Source of the DNA: Pseudomonas nabeulensis
GTDB lineage: Bacteria > Pseudomonadota > Gammaproteobacteria > Pseudomonadales > Pseudomonadaceae
Direction of reading: 5' to 3'
Length of the DNA: 64,000 nucleotides
NCBI RefSeq assembly: GCF_004682045.1
Contig: NZ_QUZT01000001.1
Span: forward strand, 230,971 to 294,970
This document shows, piece after piece, positions 26,771 through 36,253 of this stretch. The position numbers and the translations under genes are program-made. Each line of letters begins with the position of its first letter. The first letter of the stretch is position 1. The notes beneath the pieces were generated by a model, which saw only the letters and a list, made by a program, of their open reading frames with translations, was not told where the DNA came from and ran no database searches.

Positions 26771-27919
26771 TCAGAAAGCGCTGCGAAAGATCTCTTCTAT
26801 CTGCCTTTGATCCGCCCGCCGAGGGTTGGTCAGCCCACACGCGTCCTTCAGCGCATTGGTGGCGAGCAAAGGAATGTCCTGCAACTTAGCGCCCAACTCC
26901 CGCAATCCTGCGGGGATTTCAACGTCGAGCGCCAGGCTACGAATGGCTGCAATCGCCGCTTGGGCGCCCTCCTCGTCGGTGATGCCCTTGACGTCGGCGC
27001 CCAGTGCGCGGCCTACGTCGCTCAGGCGTTTGGCGCTGACGCTGGCGTTGAAGCTTTGTACGTGAGGCAGCAACACCGCGTTGCACACGCCGTGGGGCAG
27101 GTCGTAGAGGCCACCCAATTGGTGGGCCATGGCGTGCACGAAACCCAGTGACGCATTGTTGAAAGCCATGCCGGCGAGAAACTGCGCGTAGGCCATGTTC
27201 TCCCGCGCAGCCTTGTCGCTGCCGTCACGCACGGCCAGGCGCAGGTTGGCGCTGATCAGCTCGATGGCCTTGATGGCGCAGGCGTCGGTGATCGGCGTGG
27301 CGGCGGTGGAGACGTAGGCTTCGATGGCGTGGGTCAGGGCGTCCATGCCGGTGGCAGCGGTAAGGCCCTTGGGCATGCCGACCATCAGCGCCGGGTCGTT
27401 GACCGACAGCAGCGGTGTGACGTTACGGTCGACGATGGCCATTTTCACGTGGCGACTTTCGTCGGTGATGATGCAGAAACGGGTCATCTCGCTGGCGGTA
27501 CCGGCGGTGGTGTTGATCGCCACCAGTGGCAGTTGCGGTATTTTCGATTGGTCGACGCCTTCGTAGTCGCCGATATGCCCGCCGTTGGTGGCGCACAGGG
27601 CAATGCCCTTGGCGCAGTCATGGGGCGAGCCGCCCCCCAGGGAGACGACAAAATCGCAGGTACTTTCCTGCAATAGCGCCAGACCTTTCTCGACGTTTTC
27701 CACATTGGGGTTGGGTTTCGCGCCGTCGTAGATCACAGAGTCGATGTCCTGCATCGCCAGTTTCTCGGCGATCATGCTGGCCACGCCGGCCTTGGCCAGG
27801 CCCAGGTCGGTGACGATCAACGCCTTGCGAAAACCGTAGTTGCGAATGGCGCTCATGGCTTCGTCGAGGCAATCGGTGCCCATGATGTTGACGGCGGGAA
27901 TGAAGAACGTGCTGCTCAT
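26771..27919 (-). CDS. Iron-containing alcohol dehydrogenase (YiaY-like)
   Basis: 382 aa from [14 protein letters not shown] (27919), with GAGG seven bases upstream. Group III dehydrogenase: NAD(P)-binding [14 protein letters not shown] at about 95-108, and iron ligands Asp and His in [13 protein letters not shown] plus the two histidines in [19 protein letters not shown]. Closest in memory to YiaY/ethanol or L-threonine dehydrogenases of proteobacteria. It oxidises small alcohols or reduces aldehydes; the true substrate is unclear. Monocistronic, divergent from the DUF4917 gene. Confidence 0.93.
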   Translation of the reverse strand: MSSTFFIPAVNIMGTDCLDEAMSAIRNYGFRKALIVTDLGLAKAGVASMIAEKLAMQDIDSVIYDGAKPNPNVENVEKGLALLQESTCDFVVSLGGGSPHDCAKGIALCATNGGHIGDYEGVDQSKIPQLPLVAINTTAGTASEMTRFCIITDESRHVKMAIVDRNVTPLLSVNDPALMVGMPKGLTAATGMDALTHAIEAYVSTAATPITDACAIKAIELISANLRLAVRDGSDKAARENMAYAQFLAGMAFNNASLGFVHAMAHQLGGLYDLPHGVCNAVLLPHVQSFNASVSAKRLSDVGRALGADVKGITDEEGAQAAIAAIRSLALDVEIPAGLRELGAKLQDIPLLATNALKDACGLTNPRRADQRQIEEIFRSAF

Positions 27920-28044
27920 GGCGAATCCTCGGATAACGTGTATGCCTACAGCATCGACCTCACCTGCCTGCGGCATCTTGATCAGGATCAACGCCGGCTC
28001 GTGATAAAGTCGCCATCCAGCCGATTTCGAGTAGACCCGCCGCA

Positions 28045-29061
28045 ATGAAGGATTTCCAGGATATTGACGCCCAGCTTGAAGACTGGAATGCGCTGCGCAG
28101 CGCGATCGACTTCAACGGGATTCTGATCGGCAACGGCGCCAGTCGTACGATTTGGGAAGACTTTGCCTACGACTCATTGTTCGAAAACGCACGCACCGTC
28201 GAAGAAAAACCCCTGAGCCAATCCGAACTCAGCGTGTTCGACGCCCTGCAAACCCGCAGTTTCGAACAAGCCCTTGGCGCGCTGAAAACCACTAGCCGGG
28301 TCAACAAGGCCCTGGCGGTCAGCTCGGCGGCGCCACGCAATCGCTACTACGCGATCAAGGAAGCGCTGATCAACACCATCCACGCCGTGCATATCCCGTG
28401 GCGCCTGGTGCAGCCGTCGACATTGGCGACGATCAACGCGGAGCTGGCGCGCTACGCCACGGTGTTCACCAGCAACTACGACTTGCTCAACTACTGGGCG
28501 ATCCTGCATACGCCGGGCATTGATGACCTGTTCCGCAGCGCCGATGCCAGCTTCGACCTGCGTGACACTCGCACCGAGGCCACGCGCATTTTGTACCTGC
28601 ACGGCGGCCTGCATCTGGTGCGCAACCTGGACGGCACTGCGCGCAAATTGCCAACCACCGACAGTACGTTGCTCAGCAGCTTTGCCATCAACAACACGAT
28701 CAAGACCCTGGACGATGTGCCGCTGTTCGTCAGCGAGGGCAAGGTCGAGGAGAAGCTCAAGACCATTCGCAGTTCGGATTATCTGTCGTTCTGCTATGAG
28801 CAGTTGCTTAATCACGAAGGTGCGTTGTGCATCTTCGGCCATGACTTGGGGGCGCAGGATAAACACTTGGTGGATGCAATTCGCCAGGCCAAATTGAGCA
28901 CCCTGGCGATCTCGGTGTCGGGGCGCAGCGATGGGTTTATTCGCCAGCAGAAGCGGCGGTATTCGCAGTTGTTTGATGGGACGGGGGTTGAACTGAGGTT
29001 CTTCGCGGCACGCACCCATGCGCTGGGCAATCCTGCATTGTCAGTGCCTGTCGAACGCTGA
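28045..29061 (+). CDS. DUF4917 family protein with SIR2-like motifs
   Basis: 338 aa, soluble, no signal peptide. Three motifs in order recall SIR2-type NAD-binding proteins: ILIGNGAS at 26-33 (like the GAGxS nucleotide loop), [12 protein letters not shown] near 139-150 (like FTTNYD), and [10 protein letters not shown] near 183-192 (like the LHG motif). A late [11 protein letters not shown] fits the distal Rossmann strand. SIR2-like NADases are common in phage defence, but this protein stands alone with no effector or sensor partner, and DUF4917 itself is uncharacterised. No strong ribosome site was seen upstream. Confidence 0.8.
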   Translation: MKDFQDIDAQLEDWNALRSAIDFNGILIGNGASRTIWEDFAYDSLFENARTVEEKPLSQSELSVFDALQTRSFEQALGALKTTSRVNKALAVSSAAPRNRYYAIKEALINTIHAVHIPWRLVQPSTLATINAELARYATVFTSNYDLLNYWAILHTPGIDDLFRSADASFDLRDTRTEATRILYLHGGLHLVRNLDGTARKLPTTDSTLLSSFAINNTIKTLDDVPLFVSEGKVEEKLKTIRSSDYLSFCYEQLLNHEGALCIFGHDLGAQDKHLVDAIRQAKLSTLAISVSGRSDGFIRQQKRRYSQLFDGTGVELRFFAARTHALGNPALSVPVER

Positions 29062-29084
29062 TCTCCACAACAAAGGAGATCAAC

Positions 29085-29174
29085 TGTGGGAGCTGGCTTG
29101 CCTGCGATTGCGGTGGGTCAGCTTGCACATTGGCTACTGATATACCGCTATCGCAGGCAAGCCAGCTCCCACAT
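29085..29174. repeat. REPIN (GCTGGCTTGCC subtype)
   Basis: Inverted arms TGTGGGAGCTGGCTTGCCTG and CAGGCAAGCCAGCTCCCACA flank a 50-base middle. The arm sequence differs from the GGGGGCTTGCCCCC type that dominates the window. It lies between convergent genes and may also end transcription. Confidence 0.9.
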
Positions 29175-29202
29175 TGGGGAGCATTTCAAATGACTGGCGC
29201 GG

Positions 29203-29730
29203 TCATTCTTCTGGGCTATGTACGACCACTAGCAACTGCGCCTGCACCGCCCCCACCGAGCGAATCCGGTGGGGTTTCTGCGCATTGAAATGCAGCGCAT
29301 CACCACGCTCCAGAATCACGCGCTCGTTCATGAAATCCACTTCCACCTGGCCTTCATGCACGAACAAAAACTCCTCCCCCAGATGCTCCTTGAAGGTCTT
29401 GTCGCTGAACTCCGCCGGCGGGTAAATGATGAACGGCAACAGGCTACGCTCGCTGACCTGATGGGCCAGCACCGCGTAACCCGGTGAGGTGTCCGGTCGC
29501 TCGTGGCTGCGTACCAGGCTGTAGCTGTCGAGGCTCACGCTGTCTTCGCTGAACAGCTCTTCGACCTTCACGTTCAACGCCTTGGCCAGCTTTAACGCGG
29601 CGGCAATCGACGGCGTGTTGAGCCCGCGCTCGACCTTGGACAGGTAACTCTTGGTCATCCCGGATTTTTCAGCCAGGGCCTCAAGGGTTACGCCAAGTTT
29701 TTTTCTCAATACTTTCAAACGGATAGACAT
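29203..29730 (-). CDS. XRE-cupin transcriptional regulator
   Basis: 175 aa. N-terminal helix-turn-helix over about residues 3-57 (LEALAEKSGMTKSYLSKVER), C-terminal cupin from about 100 (EEFLFVHEGQVEVDF, then ERGDALHFNAQKPHRIRS), the PuuR/SinR-cupin layout. Divergent from the aldolase/DapA-like pair. The palindrome in the spacer is its probable operator. The cupin barrel is likely to bind the pathway substrate. Confidence 0.92.
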   Translation of the reverse strand: MSIRLKVLRKKLGVTLEALAEKSGMTKSYLSKVERGLNTPSIAAALKLAKALNVKVEELFSEDSVSLDSYSLVRSHERPDTSPGYAVLAHQVSERSLLPFIIYPPAEFSDKTFKEHLGEEFLFVHEGQVEVDFMNERVILERGDALHFNAQKPHRIRSVGAVQAQLLVVVHSPEE

Positions 29731-29775
29731 GCGCTGCGGTTAATCCATGCAGTAAGCGATACGCTGTGCTTGCCA

Positions 29776-29812
29776 ATGACACAAAGTGTCATATAGCATC
29801 ATTAGTGTCATT
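29776..29812. promoter_or_regulatory. Operator for the XRE-cupin regulator
   Basis: A perfect dyad ATGACAC-AAA-GTGTCAT occupies 29776-29792. A third half-site GTGTCATT follows at 29805-29812. The sites lie between the divergent regulator (start 29730) and aldolase (start 29836) genes, where one protein could repress both promoters. Confidence 0.72.
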
Positions 29813-29835
29813 TGCAGCCACCGAGGGCACCCGAT

Positions 29836-30618
29836 ATGGCCAAGACATTAGCACTCCCCAAAGACCAACTGGTCAAGCAAGCACTGATCCAGATGCAAAA
29901 CACCCTGGCGGATAATACGTGGACCGACCGGCAAAAGCTGGCGCTTACCTGTCGCATCCTGTTCGAGAACGGCCACGACTCCGGCCTGGCCGGGCAGATC
30001 ACCGCGCGTGGGCCTGAGCCAGGCACCTATTACACCCAGCAATTGGGCCTGGGTTTTGACGAGATCACCGCGAGTAATCTGTTGCTGGTCAACGAAGACC
30101 TTGAAGTGCTGGAAGGCCACGGCATTCCCAACCCGGCCAACCGTTTTCACAGTTGGGTGTACCGTGGGCGGCCGGACGTGAACTGCATCATCCACACCCA
30201 CCCGACACATATCGCGGCGCTGTCGATGCTGGAAGTGCCGTTGGCGGTGTCCCATATGGACCTGTGCCCGCTGTATGAAGACTGTGCCTTTCTGGAGGCT
30301 TGGCCCGGCGTGCCAGTAGGCAATGAGGAAGGCGAAATCATCACCGCTGCCCTGGGCGACAAGCGCGCCATCCTGCTTTCCCACCATGGCCAACTGAGCA
30401 CCGGGGCGAGCATCGAGGAAGCCTGTGTGATCGCGCAGTTGATCGAACGCGCGGCCAAGTTGCAGTTGCTGGCGATGGCGGCAGGCACGATCAAGCCGAT
30501 CCTGCCGGAGCTGGGGCGCGAGGCCCATGACTGGATTTCCCGGCCCAAGCGCCATGGCGCCGCGTTCAATTACTACGCCCGGCAGAACCTGCGCAAACAC
30601 GCCGATTGCCTGAACTGA
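29836..30618 (+). CDS. Class II aldolase/adducin family protein
   Basis: 260 aa from ATG 29836 (MAKTLALPKDQLVKQAL), with GAGGGC about seven bases upstream. Metal-dependent aldolase/decarboxylase fold: the zinc histidines lie in CIIHTHPTHIAAL and in ILLSHHGQLSTG, and the phosphate-binding-type loop is near GLAGQITARGP. Such enzymes cleave or epimerise sugar-like acids. Followed 28 bases later by a DapA-like gene, so the two should act in one pathway. No kinase is present, suggesting a non-phosphorylated substrate. Confidence 0.88.
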   Translation: MAKTLALPKDQLVKQALIQMQNTLADNTWTDRQKLALTCRILFENGHDSGLAGQITARGPEPGTYYTQQLGLGFDEITASNLLLVNEDLEVLEGHGIPNPANRFHSWVYRGRPDVNCIIHTHPTHIAALSMLEVPLAVSHMDLCPLYEDCAFLEAWPGVPVGNEEGEIITAALGDKRAILLSHHGQLSTGASIEEACVIAQLIERAAKLQLLAMAAGTIKPILPELGREAHDWISRPKRHGAAFNYYARQNLRKHADCLN

Positions 30619-30646
30619 TTCGCCCCTTTTCGCCCGGAGACCTCCC

Positions 30647-31519
30647 ATGTCCAGCCCCACCATTCACGGCATCATCGGCTACACCATCACCCCGTTCAGC
30701 GCTGACGGTCAGCGCATCGACCTCGACGCCCTGGGCCGCTCCATCGACCGCTTGATCGACGACGGCGTGCACGCCATCGCCCCGCTGGGCAGCACCGGCG
30801 AAGGCGCGTATTTGAGCGACGCCGAATGGGATGAAGTCAGCGCCTACAGCCTGGCCAAAATCGCCCGGCGCGTACCGACCATCGTCAGCGTCTCCGACCT
30901 CACCACCGCCAAGGCCGTGCGCCGTGCCCGCTATGCCGAGGCCAATGGCGCCGATGCGGTGATGGTATTGCCCGCGTCTTACTGGAAGCTCAGCGAAGCG
31001 GAAATCGTCGCCCACTACGCCGCGATCGGCGACAGCATCGGTGTGCCGATCATGCTCTACAACAACCCGGCCACCAGCGGCACCGACATGTCGGTGGAGT
31101 TGATCCTGCGCATCATCAAACAGGTCGCCAACGTGACCATGGTCAAGGAGAGCACGGGGGATATTCAGCGCATGCACCGCTTGCATAGCCAGACGGACGT
31201 GCCGTTCTACAACGGCTGCAATCCCCTGGCGCTGGAAGCGTTTGCGGCGGGGGCCAAGGGCTGGTGCACGGCGGCGCCGAACCTGATCCCACAACTGAAC
31301 CTGGATTTGTATGACGCGGTGCTGGCCAATGACCTGACCACGGCACGGGAATTGTTCTATCGGCAGTTGCCGTTGCTGGAATTCATCCTCAAGGGTGGCT
31401 TGCCGGCGACGATCAAGGCCGGGTTGCGGTTGACGGGATTGGAGGTGGGGGATCCACGGTTGCCGGTGTTCCCGTTGAGTGAAGCGGGGGTCGAACGCCT
31501 GAAAACATTCCTCAGCTAA
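30647..31519 (+). CDS. Dihydrodipicolinate synthase family aldolase
   Basis: 290 aa, with GGAG about seven bases upstream. TIM-barrel class I aldolase forming a Schiff base: GSTGE loop at 48-52, Tyr138 in MLYNNPATSG, and Schiff-base K167 in VTMVKESTGD. It is not a housekeeping dapA: the context is catabolic and the binding loop differs. Likely cleaves or condenses a 2-oxo acid such as a ketodeoxy sugar acid. In an operon with the class II aldolase, under the XRE-cupin regulator. Confidence 0.88.
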   Translation: MSSPTIHGIIGYTITPFSADGQRIDLDALGRSIDRLIDDGVHAIAPLGSTGEGAYLSDAEWDEVSAYSLAKIARRVPTIVSVSDLTTAKAVRRARYAEANGADAVMVLPASYWKLSEAEIVAHYAAIGDSIGVPIMLYNNPATSGTDMSVELILRIIKQVANVTMVKESTGDIQRMHRLHSQTDVPFYNGCNPLALEAFAAGAKGWCTAAPNLIPQLNLDLYDAVLANDLTTARELFYRQLPLLEFILKGGLPATIKAGLRLTGLEVGDPRLPVFPLSEAGVERLKTFLS

Positions 31520-31532
31520 CGCCACGAATCCC

Positions 31533-31625
31533 TGTGGGAGCGGGCTTGCTCCCGATGGCGGTGTGCCAATCAACACATCTGCAAGCTGAGCCACCGCTTT
31601 CGCGGGCAAGCCCGCTCCCACATTT
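31533..31625. repeat. REPIN (CGGGCTTGC subtype), first of a tandem pair
   Basis: Arms TGTGGGAGCGGGCTTGCTCC and CGGGCAAGCCCGCTCCCACA in inverted order, 14 bases after the stop of the DapA-like gene. A second REPIN of a different arm type follows after 43 bases. Confidence 0.9.
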
Positions 31626-31668
31626 GGCTTTGTGTCAGGCTCAAGAAACAGTCACACCGGCAATCCAC

Positions 31669-31774
31669 TGTGGGAGGGGGCTTGCCCCCGATGACTGAGT
31701 GTCAGCCGATACATATGCAAGCTGAACCACCGCCATCGCGAGCAAGTCGAATCGTCGCACCGCCGCTCCCACAG
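31669..31774. repeat. REPIN, insert variant (right arm)
   Basis: The left arm TGTGGGAGGGGGCTTGCCCC is normal. The right arm carries the 16-base insert TCGAATCGTCGCACCG at 31747-31762, followed by CCGCTCCCAC. Between this repeat and hasI (31775-31974) lie the promoter and Fur box but no gene. Confidence 0.9.
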
Positions 31775-31906
31775 GGGATTGGCGGTGTGCCTGTATTTCG
31801 AGCTTGGTGCAGATTCAGATGTTGAGGGCAGGCTTGCCCAATAACATAGAATCTCCCACACAAGCCCTCTCCAACCTTTTTGATGGTGTGCATCCGTTAT
31901 ATAGAG

Positions 31907-31925
31907 ACAAATGACAATGGTTCTC
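31907..31925 (+). promoter_or_regulatory. Fur box upstream of hasI
   Basis: ACAAATGACAATGGTTCTC matches the 19-base Fur consensus (GATAATGATAATCATTATC) at 12 of 19 positions by hand count. It lies 50 bases upstream of the hasI start, as expected for iron repression of the sigma factor gene. An overlapping AATGGT/ACCATT dyad follows directly. Confidence 0.65.
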
Positions 31926-31974
31926 GATACCATTCACGACTTTTCCAAGCCGTGCTTCGTCAAGAAGGATTTCC

Positions 31975-32514
31975 ATGTCTCGTCCCAAGCCCGACCCGTC
32001 GTCGGCCGATGCCTTTCGCGGGTTCTATACAGACATCCTGTATTTCCTGCGCAAACGCACGGACAACGCCAGCGATGCGGCGGACATGACACAGGACGTC
32101 TTTACCCAATGGCTGGACTACCGCGACCGGGCCAAGGTCGAGCAGCCACGGGCGTTTCTGTTCCAGATGGCGCGCAACCTGCTGCGCGATCACTGGCGCA
32201 AACAGAAGGTACGGCAGACCGTCCATCATGATCAGGCCGACCTGGACGCCGAGCCTGTCACCGACGAGCAAAACGATCCCATGGTCGCCGCACACCGCTT
32301 GCAACGCCTGGAACAGTTGAAAGAAGTCCTCGCCGAACTCTCGCCCCGCCGGCGAGAAGCCCTTATGCTGCACCGCTTCGAAGGCCTGAGCCAGGCGCAG
32401 ATCGCCGAGCGCATGGGCATTTCCACCAGCATGGTGGAAAAGCACATCGCCTTTGCCCTGCTGCATTGCAAGCGACGCCTTCAAAACGACCACGGCACGG
32501 AGCAGCCACAATGA
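31975..32514 (+). CDS. hasI: ECF sigma factor HasI (FecI family)
   Basis: 179 aa, with AAGG six bases upstream of ATG. Sigma region 2 (DILYFLRKRTDNASDAADMT, then QDVFTQWLDYRD) and region 4 (LSPRRREALMLHRFEGLSQA, then QIAERMGIS) are both complete. As for FecI, it should direct RNA polymerase to the receptor gene when haem binds the receptor. Overlaps the anti-sigma gene by ATGA. The symbol is assigned by position next to hasR. Confidence 0.88.
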   Translation: MSRPKPDPSSADAFRGFYTDILYFLRKRTDNASDAADMTQDVFTQWLDYRDRAKVEQPRAFLFQMARNLLRDHWRKQKVRQTVHHDQADLDAEPVTDEQNDPMVAAHRLQRLEQLKEVLAELSPRRREALMLHRFEGLSQAQIAERMGISTSMVEKHIAFALLHCKRRLQNDHGTEQPQ

Positions 32515-33479
32515 ACCGCCTGAGCGACATCGACGCCCTGGATATCGACGACAGCGACACCGTTGACGCCCAAGCCGCCAGTTGGTTTGCCCGCAATCGC
32601 AACGAGCCTGATCGCGCCGAGCGCAAGGCCTTTGCCGACTGGCATGCAGAGCCTGCCCATGCGCGCGCCTACGCCGAATTCGAGCAACTGTGGGCTGACC
32701 TGGCCCAATTGCAGCAACTGAACAAACCGGTGCCACTGCCCCAGCGCAAACCATCGATATTACGCCCAGCCCTGGCCGTCGCGGCGGCCGTATTGTGTGC
32801 CACCCTCACCACCCAGATCGGCGCGCCGCGCACGCTGTATCACAGCCAGGTGGCCGCCCATGCCAAGGGCATGCGCACCCTGAATTTGCCGGATGGCAGC
32901 ACGTTGTATGTGAACGCCAACACCCGCCTGCGCCTGGACTTCACCGCCCACCAGCGCATCGTGCACCTGGACAAGGGCCAGTTGTATATCGAAGTCGCCG
33001 CCGACAAGGAACGACCCCTCTACGTGCAAGCCGGCGAGGCCAACGTGCGAGTGGTCGGCACCGGTTTCGATGTGCGCCGCAGCCAGCAACAACTGGTGGT
33101 CAGCGTCGCCCATGGCCAGGTTGCTTTCGAGCCGGACGCTAAAACCCCCGTCGCCCTGCTGGGCGCACAGCAACGCGCCACCTACAGCTACGCCAAGGGC
33201 ACGTTGCAGCAGCAAACCCTCACCGCTGAAGAAGTCGCCGACTGGCGCAACGGGCACTTGTCATTTCGCAACCGCGAACTGGCCAGCCTGATTGATGAGT
33301 TAAGCCTGTACCGCCCTCAAGCGCCGTTGCAGGTGAATCACGCGGTGGCGCAATTGAAGGTCTCGGGCAGCCTGGATGTGAATGACCCAGACGCCTTGCT
33401 CAACGCCCTGCCCGCCCTGCTGCCGGTGAAAACCGTGGCCTCGGCCGACGGCATCGTGAGGATCGAACCGAGCAAATGA
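32511..33479 (+). CDS. hasS: Anti-sigma factor/regulator HasS (FecR family)
   Basis: 322 aa from ATG 32511, overlapping hasI by four bases. An N-terminal cytoplasmic region (DAQAASWFARNRNEPDRAER), with the FecR-typical AFADWHAEPAHARAYAEFEQ. A single membrane segment follows (ILRPALAVAAAVLCATLTTQ), then the periplasmic FecR domain (RTLNLPDGSTLYVNANTRLR) and a short STN-interacting end. It holds HasI inactive until the receptor's signalling domain contacts it. Confidence 0.88.
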   Translation: MNRLSDIDALDIDDSDTVDAQAASWFARNRNEPDRAERKAFADWHAEPAHARAYAEFEQLWADLAQLQQLNKPVPLPQRKPSILRPALAVAAAVLCATLTTQIGAPRTLYHSQVAAHAKGMRTLNLPDGSTLYVNANTRLRLDFTAHQRIVHLDKGQLYIEVAADKERPLYVQAGEANVRVVGTGFDVRRSQQQLVVSVAHGQVAFEPDAKTPVALLGAQQRATYSYAKGTLQQQTLTAEEVADWRNGHLSFRNRELASLIDELSLYRPQAPLQVNHAVAQLKVSGSLDVNDPDALLNALPALLPVKTVASADGIVRIEPSK

Positions 33480-33597
33480 CTCTCGTTTGAGAATATTTTG
33501 CATTTGCAGGTGTGGATTTTCTCGCCTGCCCCGTCTTCCCCCGGTCTGTGTTTGTTACGTACACCTTTTCGGCCATTTGGCCACACCGGGGGATTTC

Positions 33598-36150
33598 ATG
33601 TTTCGCGCGCCTTGCCACGCTTCGCACTTGTTTCTTCGACCGACACTTATCGCCACCTGCCTGGCGTTCAGCATCAGTGCCCAGGCTGAGTCATTCACGC
33701 TACCGGCTCAGTCGCTCGCGACATCCCTGAGCCAGGTGGCACAACAGGCGAAGATCCAGCTGCTGTTCGATGAGGAACTGTTCAAGAACGTGCAGGCGCC
33801 GGCGCTCAACGGTGATTTCACCCCGGAAGTGGCGATTCGTACACTGTTGAAAAATGGCGAGTTTACGCTGATCAAAGTGGGCAACACCTACGTGGTCAAG
33901 CCCGAAGAGGCCAAGACCACCAACAGCGGTGCGATCCAATTGGACGCCCTGAGCGTGATCGGCACCGGCACCGAGGTCGACTCCAGCACCGTCGGCCGCT
34001 CCACCCTGAGCCAGGAAGACATTGACCGATACCAATCCAATAACATCCCCAGCCTGTTGCAGACCCTGCCCGGCGTCAGCCAGGGCGGCTCGCTCAAGCC
34101 TGGCGGCCAGACCATCAATATCCGCGGTTTTGGCGATGCCGAAGACGTACCGTTGACCGTCGATGGCGCTACCAAGAGCGGCTTTGAGCGCTATCAGCAA
34201 GGCACGGTGTTCATCGAACCCGAGCTGATCAAAAGCATCGAGGTGGAGAAAGGCCCCAACTCCCCTTTCACCGGCAACGGCGGGTTTGGCGGTACGGTCA
34301 ACATGACCACCAAAGATGCCCCCGACCTGCTCAAGGACGGCCGCAACAGTGGCGCGATGCTCAAATACGGTTACTCCAGCAATGACCATGAGCAGGTCTA
34401 TAGCAGTGCCGTGTACGGGCGTACCGATGATGGCCGTTTCGACGCCCTGGCCTACCTGACCCAACGCGACGGCGACGACATGAAGGTCGCCGCCAAACTG
34501 CCCAACGAAAACAATCAATACCCGGTGAACCCTCAGCGCCTGCCGAACTCCGCGCAGAATGTCGACGGCAAGCTGTTCAAGGTCAATGCCCACTTCACCG
34601 AAGAGCACGCCGTTGGCTTGTCTTACTCGCGCTCACATAGCAATCGCTGGACACCGTTCTCCGCTGCCAGCTACCCGACACCGCCTACCCAGGCCAACAT
34701 CGACCGCTATGGCTACGATGCGGCGTTGAAGCGCTTCCTGGCCCATCGCGACACCGTCGACACCACCTGGTCGGGCAAATACGAATACACACCCGTGGAC
34801 AACCCGCTGGTGGACCTGACCGTCAAATACTCCCAGTCCAACACCGACCAGACCGACGAGCGCGACGCCACCGCGTTTTTCCAGTTGGCCACCGGTGGGC
34901 GCAAAATGGACACCGCCTACACCGACAAGAACCTCGACATACGTAACGTCAGCCTGTTTGACACGGGCCCGTTGCAACATGCCGTCACCGTGGGTGGGCA
35001 GATCCGCAAGCACACCCGCGAGACCGAGATGTGGATGCCGGGTTCTACCTACAACACCCCGCGCTACAACTACGGGCATTTCCAACCGGGCTTCATGCCT
35101 CACGGCAAGGTCGATACCAACAGTTTCTTCGTGCAGGATGCGGTGACTCTGGGCGATGTCACCATCACGCCATCGATGCGTTACGACCACGTCCGCAACC
35201 GTGGAGAAGCCAACGATGCGCCGTACTACAGCAACCCCGATCCGTCCTTCGGCCACGATTACAGCGACCGCACCTACACCGGCTGGTCGCCACGCCTGGC
35301 GGTGTTCTGGACCGTCAACCCGCACCTCGGGCTGTTCGCCAACTGGAGCAAGACCTGGCGCGCGCCAGTGATCGATGAACAGTACGAAGTCCAGGGCCTG
35401 GGCAGCCGCACCGCCACCAGCGTCGACCTCGACCCGGAACGCATCACTTCGATCAGCGTGGGCAGCGTCAGCAGCTTCGACAACCTGATCACCCACGACG
35501 ACAATCTGCAACTGCGCACCACCTTCTTCCACAACAAAGTCGAAGACGAGATCTTCAAGGCCACCGGTGTCGGCTGCCAGAACCAGGCCATCAACGGCGG
35601 CACCATCTCCACGGCCTGCCCGCCCGGCGCGATGTCCAACTATCGCAATATCGGTGGCCTGACTATCAAGGGCTTCGAACTCGAATCCTTCTACAACTCT
35701 ACCTACCTGTTCGGCTCGGTGTCGTTCGCCTATGCCAAGGGTGACCATGAAGGCGCCTACACCAACCCCTGGGGCCCGGACGTGGCAGCACGGGATATCC
35801 CACCGACCAAATGGGTGCTGGTGCTCGGCACCAATATTCCAGCCTGGGATGCCCAGGTGGGCTGGACGGGGCAGTTCATCGGCGCGACCTCCCGCTTGCC
35901 CAGCGACAAGTATTCCGGTGGCCCGGGCAGCAGTGTGGGCGACCTGTTCTACGACCAGTACGGCAACAAGCGCTACAACACCCAGGGCCTGTTCGCCAAA
36001 TGGAAACCACAACAAAACTACCTGAAAGGCACCGAGGTGAACTTCACCGTGGACAACCTGTTCAACAAAAACTTCCGGCCGGCCCTGAGCGGCGACCGTG
36101 CCTACACCAAAGGCCGTGATGCCAAGATCAGCAACACCCGCTTCTTCTAA
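33598..36150 (+). CDS. hasR: TonB-dependent haem/haemophore receptor HasR
   Basis: 850 aa from ATG 33598, with GGGGGA four bases upstream. Signal peptide ending near SISAQA; an N-terminal STN signalling domain at about 30-85 (LSQVAQQAKIQLLFDEELF); TonB box region and plug (SLLQTLPGVSQGGSLKPGG); 22-strand barrel to a C-terminal phenylalanine (ISNTRFF). The plug and barrel follow P. aeruginosa HasR closely from memory (DVPLTVDGATKSGFERYQQG; NYGHFQPGFMP). Outer-membrane uptake of haem, directly or from the HasA haemophore. Odd: no hasA or hasDEF follows. Confidence 0.92.
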   Translation: MFRAPCHASHLFLRPTLIATCLAFSISAQAESFTLPAQSLATSLSQVAQQAKIQLLFDEELFKNVQAPALNGDFTPEVAIRTLLKNGEFTLIKVGNTYVVKPEEAKTTNSGAIQLDALSVIGTGTEVDSSTVGRSTLSQEDIDRYQSNNIPSLLQTLPGVSQGGSLKPGGQTINIRGFGDAEDVPLTVDGATKSGFERYQQGTVFIEPELIKSIEVEKGPNSPFTGNGGFGGTVNMTTKDAPDLLKDGRNSGAMLKYGYSSNDHEQVYSSAVYGRTDDGRFDALAYLTQRDGDDMKVAAKLPNENNQYPVNPQRLPNSAQNVDGKLFKVNAHFTEEHAVGLSYSRSHSNRWTPFSAASYPTPPTQANIDRYGYDAALKRFLAHRDTVDTTWSGKYEYTPVDNPLVDLTVKYSQSNTDQTDERDATAFFQLATGGRKMDTAYTDKNLDIRNVSLFDTGPLQHAVTVGGQIRKHTRETEMWMPGSTYNTPRYNYGHFQPGFMPHGKVDTNSFFVQDAVTLGDVTITPSMRYDHVRNRGEANDAPYYSNPDPSFGHDYSDRTYTGWSPRLAVFWTVNPHLGLFANWSKTWRAPVIDEQYEVQGLGSRTATSVDLDPERITSISVGSVSSFDNLITHDDNLQLRTTFFHNKVEDEIFKATGVGCQNQAINGGTISTACPPGAMSNYRNIGGLTIKGFELESFYNSTYLFGSVSFAYAKGDHEGAYTNPWGPDVAARDIPPTKWVLVLGTNIPAWDAQVGWTGQFIGATSRLPSDKYSGGPGSSVGDLFYDQYGNKRYNTQGLFAKWKPQQNYLKGTEVNFTVDNLFNKNFRPALSGDRAYTKGRDAKISNTRFF

Positions 36151-36253
36151 AAAACTGTACGGATAAATCCGCACCCAGCTGTAGGCCCGCGATTGGCGGG
36201 GGTTGTGGCTAGATGGGCTTCCCTTGAAGCCCTCTAGATTTCGGTCCTTCTCC

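Noticed and set aside
36184..36200. hasR terminator (CCCGC/GCGGG hairpin)
   Set aside because: Short stem and no T-tract on the plus strand, so termination there is not supported.
36151..36253. A hidden hasA after hasR
   Set aside because: The gap is only about 100 bases and the next frame is an EamA transporter; no HasA-like frame is present on either strand there.
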